A DNA stretch of 64,000 nt from Candidatus Phaeomarinobacter ectocarpi (lineage in GTDB: Bacteria > Pseudomonadota > Alphaproteobacteria > CGMCC-115125): assembly GCF_000689395.1 (NCBI RefSeq), contig NZ_HG966617.1:287521-351520 (forward strand), written 5' to 3'. Position 1 is the stretch's first letter. Every line of letters starts with the position of its first letter. The notes beneath the pieces were generated by a model. The model made no database searches. It saw only the letters and a list, made by a program, of their open reading frames with translations, and had not been told where the DNA came from. A program made the position numbers and the translations under genes. Of this stretch, positions 1-8,741 are shown in pieces.

Positions 1-40
1 CTTCCCTTTTCGAAAGCCCCTGCGCTGCAGACGCCTCGTT

Positions 41-718
41 TTATGAAAACTGCGCAAGATAGGTGCGCAGGAGACTGGCGCGTTTTGGGCGGAAGCTTTC
101 GTCTGTCGGCTTGAATGCGTCGATCCGCGCTACCCAGAATTTTCGAAAGTCCTTGCGGAGGCAGCACCAGGCAAGCAGGGCGCAGCCGGTGTCGAGATAG
201 ACGATGGCCAGCGGATAGATGCGCCGCTGTGTCCTGGCGCTGTTCGCATCGCGATAGTCGATGTCGAGCGCCCGTTCATCCCAGCAGGCCGAACGGATGT
301 CCGAGATGTCCGGCGTGGTAGCCGCAGGCGCTTCATACCGATGGACCATATGGGTCGCGTGCAGCATCTGGCGCTGCAGTCGGTCGGGCAGCGTTGCTGT
401 GATTTTGGCGAGGGCTGCATCAGCGGCTTCTGCCAGATGTGGATCACCACGTTGGCGGACATCGCTGAGACCAACGACCAGCGCTTCCATCTCAATGCGG
501 TCGAACGTCTGCGGCGGCAGGGCCGGGTCTTCGGTGAGTGTGTAGCCAAGACCGGGCGCACCATCGATTAGCGCGCCGCCTGCCCGCAGACTTTCAATGT
601 CGCGGTAAAGCGTGCGCTCGGAGACTTCGGTCTCGCGCGCAAGCCGGGCGGCGGTCACCGGTTTGGGCAATACCCGCAAGGCATTGAGAAGGCGGAATAG
701 GCGTTCAGGTCGGCTCAT
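41..718 (-). CDS. YafY-like HTH/WYL transcriptional regulator
   Basis: Predicted DNA-binding regulator of 225 aa. The N-terminus (about residues 5-55) is a DeoR/HTH_11-type winged helix containing RLARETEVSERTLYRDI. The C-terminal half (about 130-215) is a WYL-type ligand-sensing domain. The family acts as homodimeric local regulators, often of a divergent gene. Here a glutathione S-transferase gene is divergently oriented 100 bp away, so that gene is the likely target (inference). The ATG at 718 sits inside a 13-bp tandem repeat that duplicates its own ribosome-binding site and start codon. No ligand can be inferred. Confidence 0.85.
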   Translation of the reverse strand: MSRPERLFRLLNALRVLPKPVTAARLARETEVSERTLYRDIESLRAGGALIDGAPGLGYTLTEDPALPPQTFDRIEMEALVVGLSDVRQRGDPHLAEAADAALAKITATLPDRLQRQMLHATHMVHRYEAPAATTPDISDIRSACWDERALDIDYRDANSARTQRRIYPLAIVYLDTGCALLAWCCLRKDFRKFWVARIDAFKPTDESFRPKRASLLRTYLAQFS

Positions 719-749
719 GAAATCCCCTCATGAAATCCCCTCATGACAT
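716..749. repeat. 13-bp tandem repeat over the regulator start codon
   Basis: The unit CATGAAATCCCCT occurs at 716-728 and 729-741, followed by a diverged third copy (CATGACATCCTGA, 742-754). On the minus strand each full unit reads AGGGGATTTCATG, a Shine-Dalgarno sequence plus ATG. The start module of the YafY-like gene is therefore duplicated 13 nt upstream in another frame. Confidence 0.85.
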
Positions 750-820
750 CCTGACGGAAACTGACAGTATGTTCCGCATATACCAGATGGCCTGTCGAAG
801 CCAACTTGTGGGATCAACTC

Positions 821-1441
821 ATGCTGACGCTCTATCATTCGCCCAACTCTCGTTCCTCGCGCATCATTCGTCTGATTGATGAACTGGATGTCTGGAACGA
901 GATCGATGTCCAGATTGTCGGCGTCGCGCGCAACGATGGATCAGGCGGGCGCGACCCCAAGAACCCCCATCCCGAAGGCAAAGTGCCTCTGCTGGTTCAT
1001 GACGGCGTGGAGATTTGGGAATCGAACGCGATCATCCTCTATCTCACCGACCTGTTCCCCAAGGCCGGGATGGGCCCGGTTGTGGGCGATCCGCAGCGCG
1101 GCCGCTATCTCAGCTGGCTTGCATGGTACGGCAACGTTGTAGAGCCGGTTATTGCGATTGGCGTGGCGAACCTGTCGCACCCGGTCCTCGACGTCACGTT
1201 CCGGGGAATGCCTGAGATGATCGCCCGCTTGTCTGCTGCGCTTGAAAGCAGTCTATTCCTGATGGGAGAGAGGTTTACAGCCGCGGACCTCTTGCTGGTC
1301 TCGACCTTCACCTGGTCGCCAGACGCTGCCCCGGACAATCAGGCCATCAAGGAATGGATCGCGCGATGCGAAGCCAGGCCATCCGCAAAGCGAATGGCCG
1401 CGTTCGATAGCAACCATCTTGAACAAAGCAACGACACCTGA
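821..1441 (+). CDS. Glutathione S-transferase family protein
   Basis: Cytosolic GST-like protein of 206 aa. The N-terminal thioredoxin fold has the active-site region YHSPNSRSSRI (Ser cluster at about 8-12), the cis-Pro motif GKVPLLV and the ESNAI glutathione-binding motif. The C-terminal all-helical domain carries the FTAADLLL motif. The family conjugates or reduces electrophiles with glutathione in the cytoplasm; the substrate is unknown. ATG 821 is preferred over an in-frame TTG at 806 because the family begins directly with the first beta strand. It is divergent from the YafY-like regulator, a common regulator-target arrangement. Confidence 0.9.
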   Translation: MLTLYHSPNSRSSRIIRLIDELDVWNEIDVQIVGVARNDGSGGRDPKNPHPEGKVPLLVHDGVEIWESNAIILYLTDLFPKAGMGPVVGDPQRGRYLSWLAWYGNVVEPVIAIGVANLSHPVLDVTFRGMPEMIARLSAALESSLFLMGERFTAADLLLVSTFTWSPDAAPDNQAIKEWIARCEARPSAKRMAAFDSNHLEQSNDT

Positions 1442-1484
1442 TGGGTCGCGGTGCCTGTTGGATGAAGAGTGACAGTCGCAGCTT

Positions 1485-2117
1485 CTAGCCTGCCAGGACT
1501 GTTCTGTATGTGAGCGAAACCCGTCGTTTGCGCGCTGTGCGAACGCCCTCAACCACATCGGATTTGCGGGCGGGGATTGCGTGCGTCCACTCAAAGCGTG
1601 CTGGCCCACCAAGCACCAGCAGGCTTCGTGGTTCAAGCAGACAGCCAACCTTGGCACCACTCGTCTTGTTGCCAAAAACAATCTCGCACGGTGACCCGAG
1701 CGACAATGACGCGACCACAGGGCCAAAACAGGGAACGCAGTCAGTGTGTGGAGCGATGCCTTGCCCGGGCTCGTACTCATTCACGATGATCTGGCTTGGC
1801 TGTTCACCAAACAGATCCAAAGCCCTGATCAAATCACACTCAGCCCTGAGAGACAGCGGCAGCGGGCCGAGATAGGCGTCCGCAGCGACATGTCTGGCGC
1901 GATAGTCGTAAACCCAGCCATAGTGCTGAACCCGGCGACGCAGATCATCCCGCCAGTGCTGACGGTCCACCCACTCCAGCAACTCCACCTCACGCGCCGA
2001 AGAAACGAATTCGGAGATCAGCACCGCACCTGCCGGCAGGTCGGCAAGGCGTTTGTCTTGGATGTGACTCATGAGCGGTGTTGCTTTGTCAGCAGATATT
2101 GCCTCTGGAAACGCCAT
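1485..2117 (-). CDS. AlkB-like 2-oxoglutarate/Fe(II) dioxygenase
   Basis: About 210 aa with the AlkB fold signature. The iron ligands are HTD (in APHTDCVPCFG) and a distal His (WTHAIP), followed by the 2-oxoglutarate-binding arginines in RKRRVSLTYR. Family members oxidatively demethylate alkylated nucleic acids or proteins. The substrate-lid sequence does not show whether this one repairs DNA or modifies RNA. The start is uncertain. ATG 2117 has AGAGGGG upstream, ATG 2072 lacks a ribosome site but gives the minimal domain, and GTG 2156 is also in frame. It stands alone, convergent with the GST gene. Confidence 0.85.
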   Translation of the reverse strand: MAFPEAISADKATPLMSHIQDKRLADLPAGAVLISEFVSSAREVELLEWVDRQHWRDDLRRRVQHYGWVYDYRARHVAADAYLGPLPLSLRAECDLIRALDLFGEQPSQIIVNEYEPGQGIAPHTDCVPCFGPVVASLSLGSPCEIVFGNKTSGAKVGCLLEPRSLLVLGGPARFEWTHAIPARKSDVVEGVRTARKRRVSLTYRTVLAG

Positions 2118-2274
2118 GGAACCGTAAGGCCCCTCTATAACGAATTCTATTGCCACGCATCACAACGAGCCACTGGCACATTCCTCGCAACGTCCTGTCT
2201 TATCGAGGTGTTCAGCGCGCGGGTGTCCACAAAGGGCACAGCGCAACGCCTCGGATATTTGGGCGGGTACGGCT

Positions 2275-3369
2275 ATGGCTAGGGTTAAAATCCTTGGAGA
2301 CGTGTCTTCTGGACGCGACAACAATCTCAATTTGATGCGGTTGGTTGCAGCAGCCCTTGTGGCGCTGTCGCACAGCTATCTTATCGTTAATGGAGAGGGC
2401 AGTTCCCAGCCATTGGCTGATCTGACCGGCTTTACGCTGGGCTATCACGCGGTCAATATCTTCTTTGTGGTCAGCGGGTTTCTGGTCATCCGCAGCTGGC
2501 ATCGCTCGTCTTCGCTGACCCATTTCGGGGCAGCGCGTGCGATTCGTATTCTCCCGGCACTGATTGTCTGCGTCGTGATGACTGCCTTGATGGTTCTGCC
2601 GTTTGCCTCCAGCCTGTCGCTGTGGGCGTATTTCACGTCGCCGCAAACCATGGCCTACGTGCCGCTGACCGCGAGCCTCGTGACGCCCGATGCCCTGCTG
2701 CCCGGCGTGTTTGAAACCAATCCGGTTCCCTTCGAGATCAACGGGTCCCTGTGGACACTGCGCTACGAGATTGTCTGCTACGCAGCCCTGGCGGTTCTGG
2801 GCATGCTCGGCGTGTTTTCAACCCGGCTGAAAATGCTTGTGGTCTTTGCGGTGCTGAGTGCACCGCTGATTGTTCTGTCTTTCATGCCGACCCTGTTTGC
2901 CGACATCACACCTGCGCAGCATCTGGTGCGCTTTGGCCTGTGCTTCGGCCTGGGTGTGCTGGCCCATGAGCTGCGCGACACCATTCCCTTACACTGGACT
3001 GGCGTGGCCGCGCTGTTCGCGTCCGCCGTTGTGGCCCACGGCACGGCGGCTTTCCCTTTGGCGTTATATGTTTTCGTTGCCTACACGTCTTTGTGGGTTG
3101 CGTTCATTCCCGAAGGGCCGGTGCGCAAGTTCAATCAGTTCGGGGACATTTCATACGGCCTCTACATCTACGCCTTCCCGATTCAGCAATTGCTGATCTA
3201 TCAGCTGCCCGCATTGGAGCCGCTGGAACTGTTTGTGGCCACGCTGGCCATCACGATCCCTGTTGCCACCGTGTCGTGGCTATGGATCGAGCAGCCCATG
3301 CTGACTCACAAAGACGCGATATATGGAGTCCTGCGGCGCGCTTTGAAGCTGTCTCCGGCACGCGCTTAG
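2275..3369 (+). CDS. Acyltransferase 3 family membrane protein (OafA/YrhL type)
   Basis: 364 aa with about ten predicted membrane segments from residue 20 onward. The first segment carries NLMRLVAAALVALSHSY, the acyltransferase-3 opening with its conserved His, followed by the VNIFFVVSGFLV motif. These enzymes move acyl groups (often acetyl) onto cell-surface glycans or lipids across the inner membrane. There is no C-terminal SGNH domain, so it is the short membrane-only form. The acceptor is unknown and no glycan cluster lies nearby. Confidence 0.88.
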   Translation: MARVKILGDVSSGRDNNLNLMRLVAAALVALSHSYLIVNGEGSSQPLADLTGFTLGYHAVNIFFVVSGFLVIRSWHRSSSLTHFGAARAIRILPALIVCVVMTALMVLPFASSLSLWAYFTSPQTMAYVPLTASLVTPDALLPGVFETNPVPFEINGSLWTLRYEIVCYAALAVLGMLGVFSTRLKMLVVFAVLSAPLIVLSFMPTLFADITPAQHLVRFGLCFGLGVLAHELRDTIPLHWTGVAALFASAVVAHGTAAFPLALYVFVAYTSLWVAFIPEGPVRKFNQFGDISYGLYIYAFPIQQLLIYQLPALEPLELFVATLAITIPVATVSWLWIEQPMLTHKDAIYGVLRRALKLSPARA

Positions 3370-3452
3370 CGACACCTATACAAGCGGCGGCTGACAAATG
3401 CCGAACTTTCCGGGAACGACACAAAACAAACTGTGCATCGCCGGGAGGCGCC

Positions 3453-3700
3453 GTGACTCATCTCAGGAAAAAGCCTCTGTCAAAATTCGCGGCGATGCCT
3501 GGCCTGCCAGTGCGCAAGGCGCTGGCCGGCACTGCTGCGGGCCTTGCCCTTCTGGTCGCGGGATCCGGTTCCTGCACAAGACGTCACGGCCGATGCTGCC
3601 CTTGTTAAGCAGGCCCGCGTCATTCATGCCCAGAGCCTTGTACTGGATGCCCATGCGGACATCGTCATTCCATCAACGTCCAGGAGTTATCTGGCCGAAT
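3453..3700 (+). pseudogene. Remnant of a membrane dipeptidase (peptidase M19) gene
   Basis: A GTG at 3453 behind GGGAGG (3443-3448) opens a signal-peptide-like frame (KALAGTAAGLALLVAGSGS) that runs into nonsense. One base out of frame, from about 3563, the sequence continues as PVPAQDVTADAALVKQARVI then LVLDAHADIVIPSTS. This resembles the mature N-terminus of secreted M19 dipeptidases with the zinc-binding HxD. After about 3700 no further family sequence is visible. I read this as a gene broken by a frameshift inside the signal peptide and by loss of the remaining 85 percent or so. The 487-bp gap 3370-3856 holds nothing else I recognise. Confidence 0.65.
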
Positions 3701-3856
3701 TTGTCATCATGGCCTACGGCATCGGCCCGGTGTCCGGCTGTCACGTCAAACCCGCCGCCTCTTGTGCGACCTAACCGATTTGACGCAAGCGCTGCGAATG
3801 CGCACCCTGAGCCTCAAATCCATATTTGAATTTCACACCATTCGGAGCCTGCCCAG

Positions 3857-4942
3857 ATGACAGACCTGCTGTCACCGCTCTCTTTCACGAGCGGTCCCTC
3901 CATGAAAAACCGTTTCATGCTTGCCCCCCTCACCAACTGCCAAAGCAATGCTGACGGCACCCTGTCGGATGACGAGTACACATGGCTCACCATGCGCGCC
4001 AAGGGCGGTTTCGGACTCACCATGACCTGTGCATCGCACGTGCAGGCCATCGGGCAGGGCTTCCCCGGTCAACTGGGCATCTGGGATGACAAGCACATTC
4101 CCGGCCTCACCCGCATGGCGGAGGGCATCAAGGCGCATGACAGTGTCGCCCTGGTTCAACTGCATCATGCCGGCATGCGATCATCACTGGTAAAAGAACT
4201 GCTGGATGGTCCCCCAGTATGTCCATCCGACAACGAGCGATCCGGCGCACGTGGGTTGTCACTGGCGGAGACGCAGCAACTCGTTGAAGATTTTGTCCGT
4301 GGCGCTGAGCGCGCCGAGGCGGCAGGCTTTGATGGCGTCGAGCTGCACGGGGCGCATGGGTACATCCTGTGCCAGTATTTCAGCGCTTCCATCAACAAGC
4401 GCGATGACCAGTATGGTGGGGATACGGAGGGCCGCTTCCGCATTCTGTTCGAGATCATCGAAGGTGTCCGTGCCCGATGCCGCAAGGACTTTGTGCTGGG
4501 TGTGCGGCTGTCACCGGAACGTTTCGGCATGCAGCTTGGTGAAGTTCTTGGCGTCGCTGAAAAGCTCCTGAACGACGACCGCGTGGACTTCCTCGACATG
4601 TCCCTGTGGGACTGCTTCAAGGAACCCGAAGAAGACGACTTCAAGGGAAAATCCTTGCTGGATCACTTCGGTGCCCTCAAGCGCGGCAACACCCGACTGG
4701 GTGCAGCAGGTGCACTCGAAACACCGGCGGACGCTGAAAAAGTGCTGGCAACCGGGTACGACTACGCCATGCTTGGTCGCGCTGCTATGTGGAACCACGA
4801 TTTCCCGAAACTCTATGAAGCCAACCGCAGCTTCACGCCGGCCACCTTGCCTGCGAGCCGTGGGTATCTGAATGCCGAAGGCATCTCGGACACCTTCGTG
4901 GACTACATCAAGGGCAACTGGCCGCAATATGTTGCGGAGTAG
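3857..4942 (+). CDS. Old Yellow Enzyme-family NADH:flavin oxidoreductase
   Basis: 361 aa FMN-dependent TIM-barrel reductase. Visible landmarks are MLAPLTNCQS near residue 22, the Q-L-HHAG substrate/FMN motif (VALVQLHHAG), ELHGAHGYILCQYFS, and a C-terminal phosphate-binding stretch ending YDYAMLGRAAMWNHDF. The family reduces activated C=C bonds of enones, dienoyl thioesters or nitro compounds with NAD(P)H. No iron-sulfur C-terminal extension is present, so it is not the 2,4-dienoyl-CoA reductase type. Single gene, convergent with the hydrolase downstream. Confidence 0.9.
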   Translation: MTDLLSPLSFTSGPSMKNRFMLAPLTNCQSNADGTLSDDEYTWLTMRAKGGFGLTMTCASHVQAIGQGFPGQLGIWDDKHIPGLTRMAEGIKAHDSVALVQLHHAGMRSSLVKELLDGPPVCPSDNERSGARGLSLAETQQLVEDFVRGAERAEAAGFDGVELHGAHGYILCQYFSASINKRDDQYGGDTEGRFRILFEIIEGVRARCRKDFVLGVRLSPERFGMQLGEVLGVAEKLLNDDRVDFLDMSLWDCFKEPEEDDFKGKSLLDHFGALKRGNTRLGAAGALETPADAEKVLATGYDYAMLGRAAMWNHDFPKLYEANRSFTPATLPASRGYLNAEGISDTFVDYIKGNWPQYVAE

Positions 4943-4948
4943 CCTGGT

Positions 4949-5839
4949 CTAGTTCAGCCGGTCGAGATAGCTGAGGATTGCTTGCGCTATCGCGTCCGGC
5001 TGCTCTGGAAGCAGCGCGTGTCCCGCGTCCTCGATGAGGGCAACCTCAACGCGCCCGGCAAATTCTTCAGCCAGAACGTCTGACGCATCCTCTTTGGGCG
5101 CCACCGTGTCGCTGTCCGCCTGCACCACAAGAATGGGCACGCCACCAGCCGCCTGCCATGGCTCGTCGCCCATTTGCTGCCACGACTTGCCCTGCAATGT
5201 GGCCGTATCCCTGTACCAGCCAACCTTCCAGTAGTCCGGTATGGGATTGTCGCCGGCAAAAAACGCCATGCGGATATTCGCTTCGCGCACGTCTGCAGGA
5301 ACGGTCGGATCAAATGCTGCCCTCAGGGCCTTGCTGGCCTCAACGGGCACAGGCTTTTGTCCACCGGCGGCAATCAATATCGCTGCCCGCACGCGCGGTG
5401 CATGATCATGGGCAAAGGCGCGCACCACGCGATTGCCAAAGGCATGGCCCAGCACCACCACCGGACCGCTCACTTTTTCTCTGGCAAGGACTGTATCGAT
5501 GTCAGCAGCAAGATCGCGCAGGCTCACAGGCTTGTCCGGCAAGGCAGATCCACCAATGCCCGGGGCTTCAATTGCGATGGTTCGAAATCCATTGGCCACC
5601 AGTATTGTCACCAGTTCATTGAAGTCGCTCACTTCGCGCCCGGCGCTGGCCATCAAAACCACAACCGGCCCGTCACCATTGGCGAAATACTCAATTGCAC
5701 GGCCATCCCGTTCGGCTTGATAGGAATATCCAACAGCAGGGCGAGCGGGGCTGTCAGGCAGGGGGGCATAGACCATCCAGAATACTCCAGTGAGAAGCGC
5801 TAGCAACGCGGCAATGGCCAAGGAGGCAAATCTCAGCAT
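4949..5839 (-). CDS. Alpha/beta hydrolase-fold protein lacking the nucleophilic serine
   Basis: 296 aa with one N-terminal membrane anchor (about residues 3-22), then an alpha/beta hydrolase domain. The nucleophile elbow, normally G-x-S-x-G, reads LGHAFGN, so alanine replaces serine. The catalytic-type His is kept (DAGHALLPEQP), and an Asp region (VVQADSDTVAP) is visible. ATG 5839 has AGAGGAA seven bases upstream and is preferred over an in-frame TTG at 5878. Classical esterase activity is unlikely. It could be a binding protein or a lyase/cofactor-free enzyme of the fold; function unknown. Confidence 0.8.
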   Translation of the reverse strand: MLRFASLAIAALLALLTGVFWMVYAPLPDSPARPAVGYSYQAERDGRAIEYFANGDGPVVVLMASAGREVSDFNELVTILVANGFRTIAIEAPGIGGSALPDKPVSLRDLAADIDTVLAREKVSGPVVVLGHAFGNRVVRAFAHDHAPRVRAAILIAAGGQKPVPVEASKALRAAFDPTVPADVREANIRMAFFAGDNPIPDYWKVGWYRDTATLQGKSWQQMGDEPWQAAGGVPILVVQADSDTVAPKEDASDVLAEEFAGRVEVALIEDAGHALLPEQPDAIAQAILSYLDRLN

Positions 5840-6022
5840 ACGGATGTTCCTCTGGCCAATCCGGTCGTCTGGTGACAATGTCTCCAGAACCTGTCAATTG
5901 ACGTGTGCTCCTGCCTGCGCGGCGAGTAGGTCATGCCGACTCTACAAATTGGTTGGGTATGAAACAACACACCCCCACCTAGGCACATAGAAGCCAGACC
6001 AGATCGAACGGAACACGAACAA

Positions 6023-6859
6023 ATGCAGATAGACGGCAAGACAGCATTCATTACCGGCGGTGCTTCGGGAATTGGATTTGAAATCGCAAAGTCACTGGGC
6101 CAAGAGGGCGCCCAGGTGATGATTGCAGATCTGGATCAGGCAAAAGTTGATGAGGCTGTTGAAGCGCTCATCGCACTTGGCGTGACCGCGTGGGGAACCA
6201 CATGTGACGTCGCCGACGAAGCCGCCATGCGTGCCGCTGCCGATAAGGCCGTGGCTGAACTCGGCGGCGTTGACATCCTGGTCAACAATGCGGGTGTCAG
6301 CCTTGGTGGTGACACGGGCACCATCCCCCTCAAGGACTGGCGCTGGATCATCGACGTCAATGTGATGGGTGTCGTGCATGGCACGGAGATATTCACGCCG
6401 CTTCTCAAGGCGCGTGGCGGCGGCCACATCGTCAACGTGGCGTCCATGGCTGGCCATTGGGCAAGTCCTGGCCTCTCTCCCTACTGTGCGACAAAGTTTG
6501 CCGTTGTTGGCCTGTCTGAAAGCCAACGCCTTGAACTTGAGGCGCACAAGATCGGCGTCAGTGTTCTGTGCCCTGGGTTTGTGCGTACCAATATCCACAA
6601 CGCCCATCTCGGCCGTCCCTCGGGCCAGACCTATGACGACGCTGCAGGCCTGGAAGCCATGACAGCCTTTGTGGAAGGCGGCATGCCCCCTGAAGTCGTT
6701 GGGGGTCTTACGCTTGATGCAATCCGCGACAACCGCCTCTACATCTTCTCAGACCCTGACATGAGCGCTGCGATTGATGCGCGCCGCGACATGATCCAGG
6801 CGGACTATGCAGCCTGTGCTGCAAATCCGCGCGTCAAAGCCTTCCGCGAGAGCCGCTGA
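6023..6859 (+). CDS. Short-chain dehydrogenase/reductase
   Basis: Classical SDR of 278 aa. TGGASGIG (residues 11-18) binds NAD(P), NNAG (about 89-92) stabilises the fold, and the catalytic Ser lies in VASMAG with Tyr-x-x-x-Lys as YCATK. Asp after beta-2 (IADLD) suggests NAD(H) preference. Such enzymes interconvert secondary alcohols and ketones; the substrate is not predictable. The following MFS gene on the same strand is 106 bp away and may be co-expressed. Confidence 0.92.
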   Translation: MQIDGKTAFITGGASGIGFEIAKSLGQEGAQVMIADLDQAKVDEAVEALIALGVTAWGTTCDVADEAAMRAAADKAVAELGGVDILVNNAGVSLGGDTGTIPLKDWRWIIDVNVMGVVHGTEIFTPLLKARGGGHIVNVASMAGHWASPGLSPYCATKFAVVGLSESQRLELEAHKIGVSVLCPGFVRTNIHNAHLGRPSGQTYDDAAGLEAMTAFVEGGMPPEVVGGLTLDAIRDNRLYIFSDPDMSAAIDARRDMIQADYAACAANPRVKAFRESR

Positions 6860-6965
6860 CACAAGCGTCCTTGCGCGTCACGGTCTGGTGTTGAGGGGGC
6901 GGGCGGCGTATGACGCTGCCTCACCAGTGCTGGCTGTGCCCGGCGCAAGATCGGGCGGAGCATAA

Positions 6966-8165
6966 ATGACGTCGAACGACAGCCAGCATGGACACACCCT
7001 GAGCAGGCCACGTTTGTATCTGCTCGCGCTGGCAAGTGCCGTCGTCACGGCCAATGCCTACTACATTCACCCGATCATTGCCGTGGTGGCGGAGGACTTT
7101 GGTGTCAGTGCATCGATCATTGGTGCGGTGCCCGCCTTCAACCAGATCGCACTGGCATTGGGTATCTTCTTCCTGCTGCCACTGGGTGACCGGGTCAGCA
7201 ACAAGCGCCTGACATCCATCTTTGTCGCGGCGCAGTTTTTTGCCATTGCCGGAATGGCATTTGCCCAGGACTTCGAGCTGTTTGTCGCAGGTTCGACCCT
7301 ATTGGGTTTCTTCACCATCGCGCCCTATCTGTTGCCCGCCTATGTGTCGCGCCGTGTGGCCCCCGGTGAGCTTGGCCACGCGACAGCCATTCTCACCACG
7401 GGCATCATTGCCGGTATTCTGGTGGCGCGTGCTGGTGGCGGTATTCTGGCGGAGCAGTTTGGCTGGCGCTCGGTCTATTACGCAGCGGCGGGTCTCATGC
7501 TCCTCGTCTCCATCCTGCTACCATTCATCATGGAGCCGCGCGATCGCGAGACAGTACCTGGCCAGAGTTACGCCGAGCTGATCCTCTCAATCTTTCCGAT
7601 CATCGGCCGCCATCCCGACATCCTTTTATCCGGCGTCATCCAGGCGCTGAGCTTTGGCATTTTTCTGGCAGTATGGATGGGCCTTGGCCTTCATCTGACC
7701 AGCCCGCAAATGGGCTATGGTGTGGACGTGGTTGGCTATCTGGCGGTCTTCTCCGCCATCAGCCTTGTCACGACGGCACGCCTTGGGAAATGGGCAGATG
7801 AGGTGGGTGCCACCAAAGCCCGCTTCGTGTTGGCCATAGGTCAACTCGCCGCCGTTGTGACCCTGCCATTCTTTGGACATAGCCTGTGGCTGTTGATGAT
7901 CCCGATCATCTTGATGAACCTGGTCGGCCCTGCCATCGACGTGTCCGGACGCATGACGTTCCTCAGTCTCGACCCTGAAATCCGCACCCGCCTGATGACG
8001 ATCTATATCGTCATCATGTTTGCAGGTGGCGGCATTTTCAGCTGGGCAGGAACCATCGCGTATGACCTGGCAGGATGGAACGGCAATGCCGTCCTGTCGG
8101 TGATCCTGTCCATCCTCGTCCTTGGGTTGGCGGCCCTGAGCCTGCGGCAGCAGCGCGAGCGCTAG
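6966..8165 (+). CDS. Major facilitator superfamily transporter
   Basis: 399 aa with about 12 predicted transmembrane helices and the MFS loop-2/3 motif (LLPLGDRVSNKRL, about 76-88). The pattern resembles drug/H+ antiporters or arabinose-efflux-like carriers in the inner membrane. No substrate signature is visible. The stop codon overlaps the convergent ialB-like stop in a shared CTAG at 8162-8165. Confidence 0.9.
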   Translation: MTSNDSQHGHTLSRPRLYLLALASAVVTANAYYIHPIIAVVAEDFGVSASIIGAVPAFNQIALALGIFFLLPLGDRVSNKRLTSIFVAAQFFAIAGMAFAQDFELFVAGSTLLGFFTIAPYLLPAYVSRRVAPGELGHATAILTTGIIAGILVARAGGGILAEQFGWRSVYYAAAGLMLLVSILLPFIMEPRDRETVPGQSYAELILSIFPIIGRHPDILLSGVIQALSFGIFLAVWMGLGLHLTSPQMGYGVDVVGYLAVFSAISLVTTARLGKWADEVGATKARFVLAIGQLAAVVTLPFFGHSLWLLMIPIILMNLVGPAIDVSGRMTFLSLDPEIRTRLMTIYIVIMFAGGGIFSWAGTIAYDLAGWNGNAVLSVILSILVLGLAALSLRQQRER

Positions 8166-8737
8166 TCGCTCTGGCGGTAGGCATCCATCCAGCGAAGCGC
8201 GTTGGTCAGGCCAAAGAGCGAAAACTGGACGTTGCCGGTCTCGCCGTTTTCATCCGTAAACCGCACAACCATGGAAGACCCGGCCTGCATCGCTGGGAGC
8301 ATGTCGAGATTGCTGCGCGACTGGCCGAACGTGAATTCATTCACCACATTGCCCTCGCGGTAGTAGCCATCATCGGCACCGAACTCAAAGGTACCCAGCG
8401 ACTCACCGTCGATGATGATCTCCATGGGCATCGACGTGTCTGCCATCACGGCGATCGGTACGAACTGCATCTGGTAATCAAGACCAACCGTGCCGGAGCG
8501 GACATAAAACTGGTAATCCCCTACATGCCCCACCTTGCCGGCGTAGCCGACGGCACGGCAGGCATCTTCGCCTGGCTTGCACACGGCCAGCCAGTCCCGG
8601 AAGTAAGCGCGTGTCTCACCATATTTGGTGGTGATGCTGTTGGGCACGGGGGCTGAGTTGAAGCCCTGCGCGTGTGCCGGCGCCATGAACGCAAACGCCG
8701 CACACATCAGTGCACCAAGGAATGTGAGATTTTTCAT
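8162..8737 (-). CDS. Invasion-associated locus B (IalB)-like periplasmic protein
   Basis: 191 aa with a clear signal peptide (MKNLTFLGALMCAAFAF...AHA). The mature part has the paired cysteines CKPGEDAC in RDWLAVCKPGEDACRAV, the landmark of the IalB family. ATG 8737 has GGAGAAG upstream, so a longer upstream frame is discarded. IalB proteins are small exported proteins of unclear function, first linked to Bartonella erythrocyte invasion but common in free-living Alphaproteobacteria. It starts 4 bp after the pirin gene stop, so the two form an operon. Confidence 0.72.
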   Translation of the reverse strand: MKNLTFLGALMCAAFAFMAPAHAQGFNSAPVPNSITTKYGETRAYFRDWLAVCKPGEDACRAVGYAGKVGHVGDYQFYVRSGTVGLDYQMQFVPIAVMADTSMPMEIIIDGESLGTFEFGADDGYYREGNVVNEFTFGQSRSNLDMLPAMQAGSSMVVRFTDENGETGNVQFSLFGLTNALRWMDAYRQSD

Positions 8738-8741
8738 GTTC

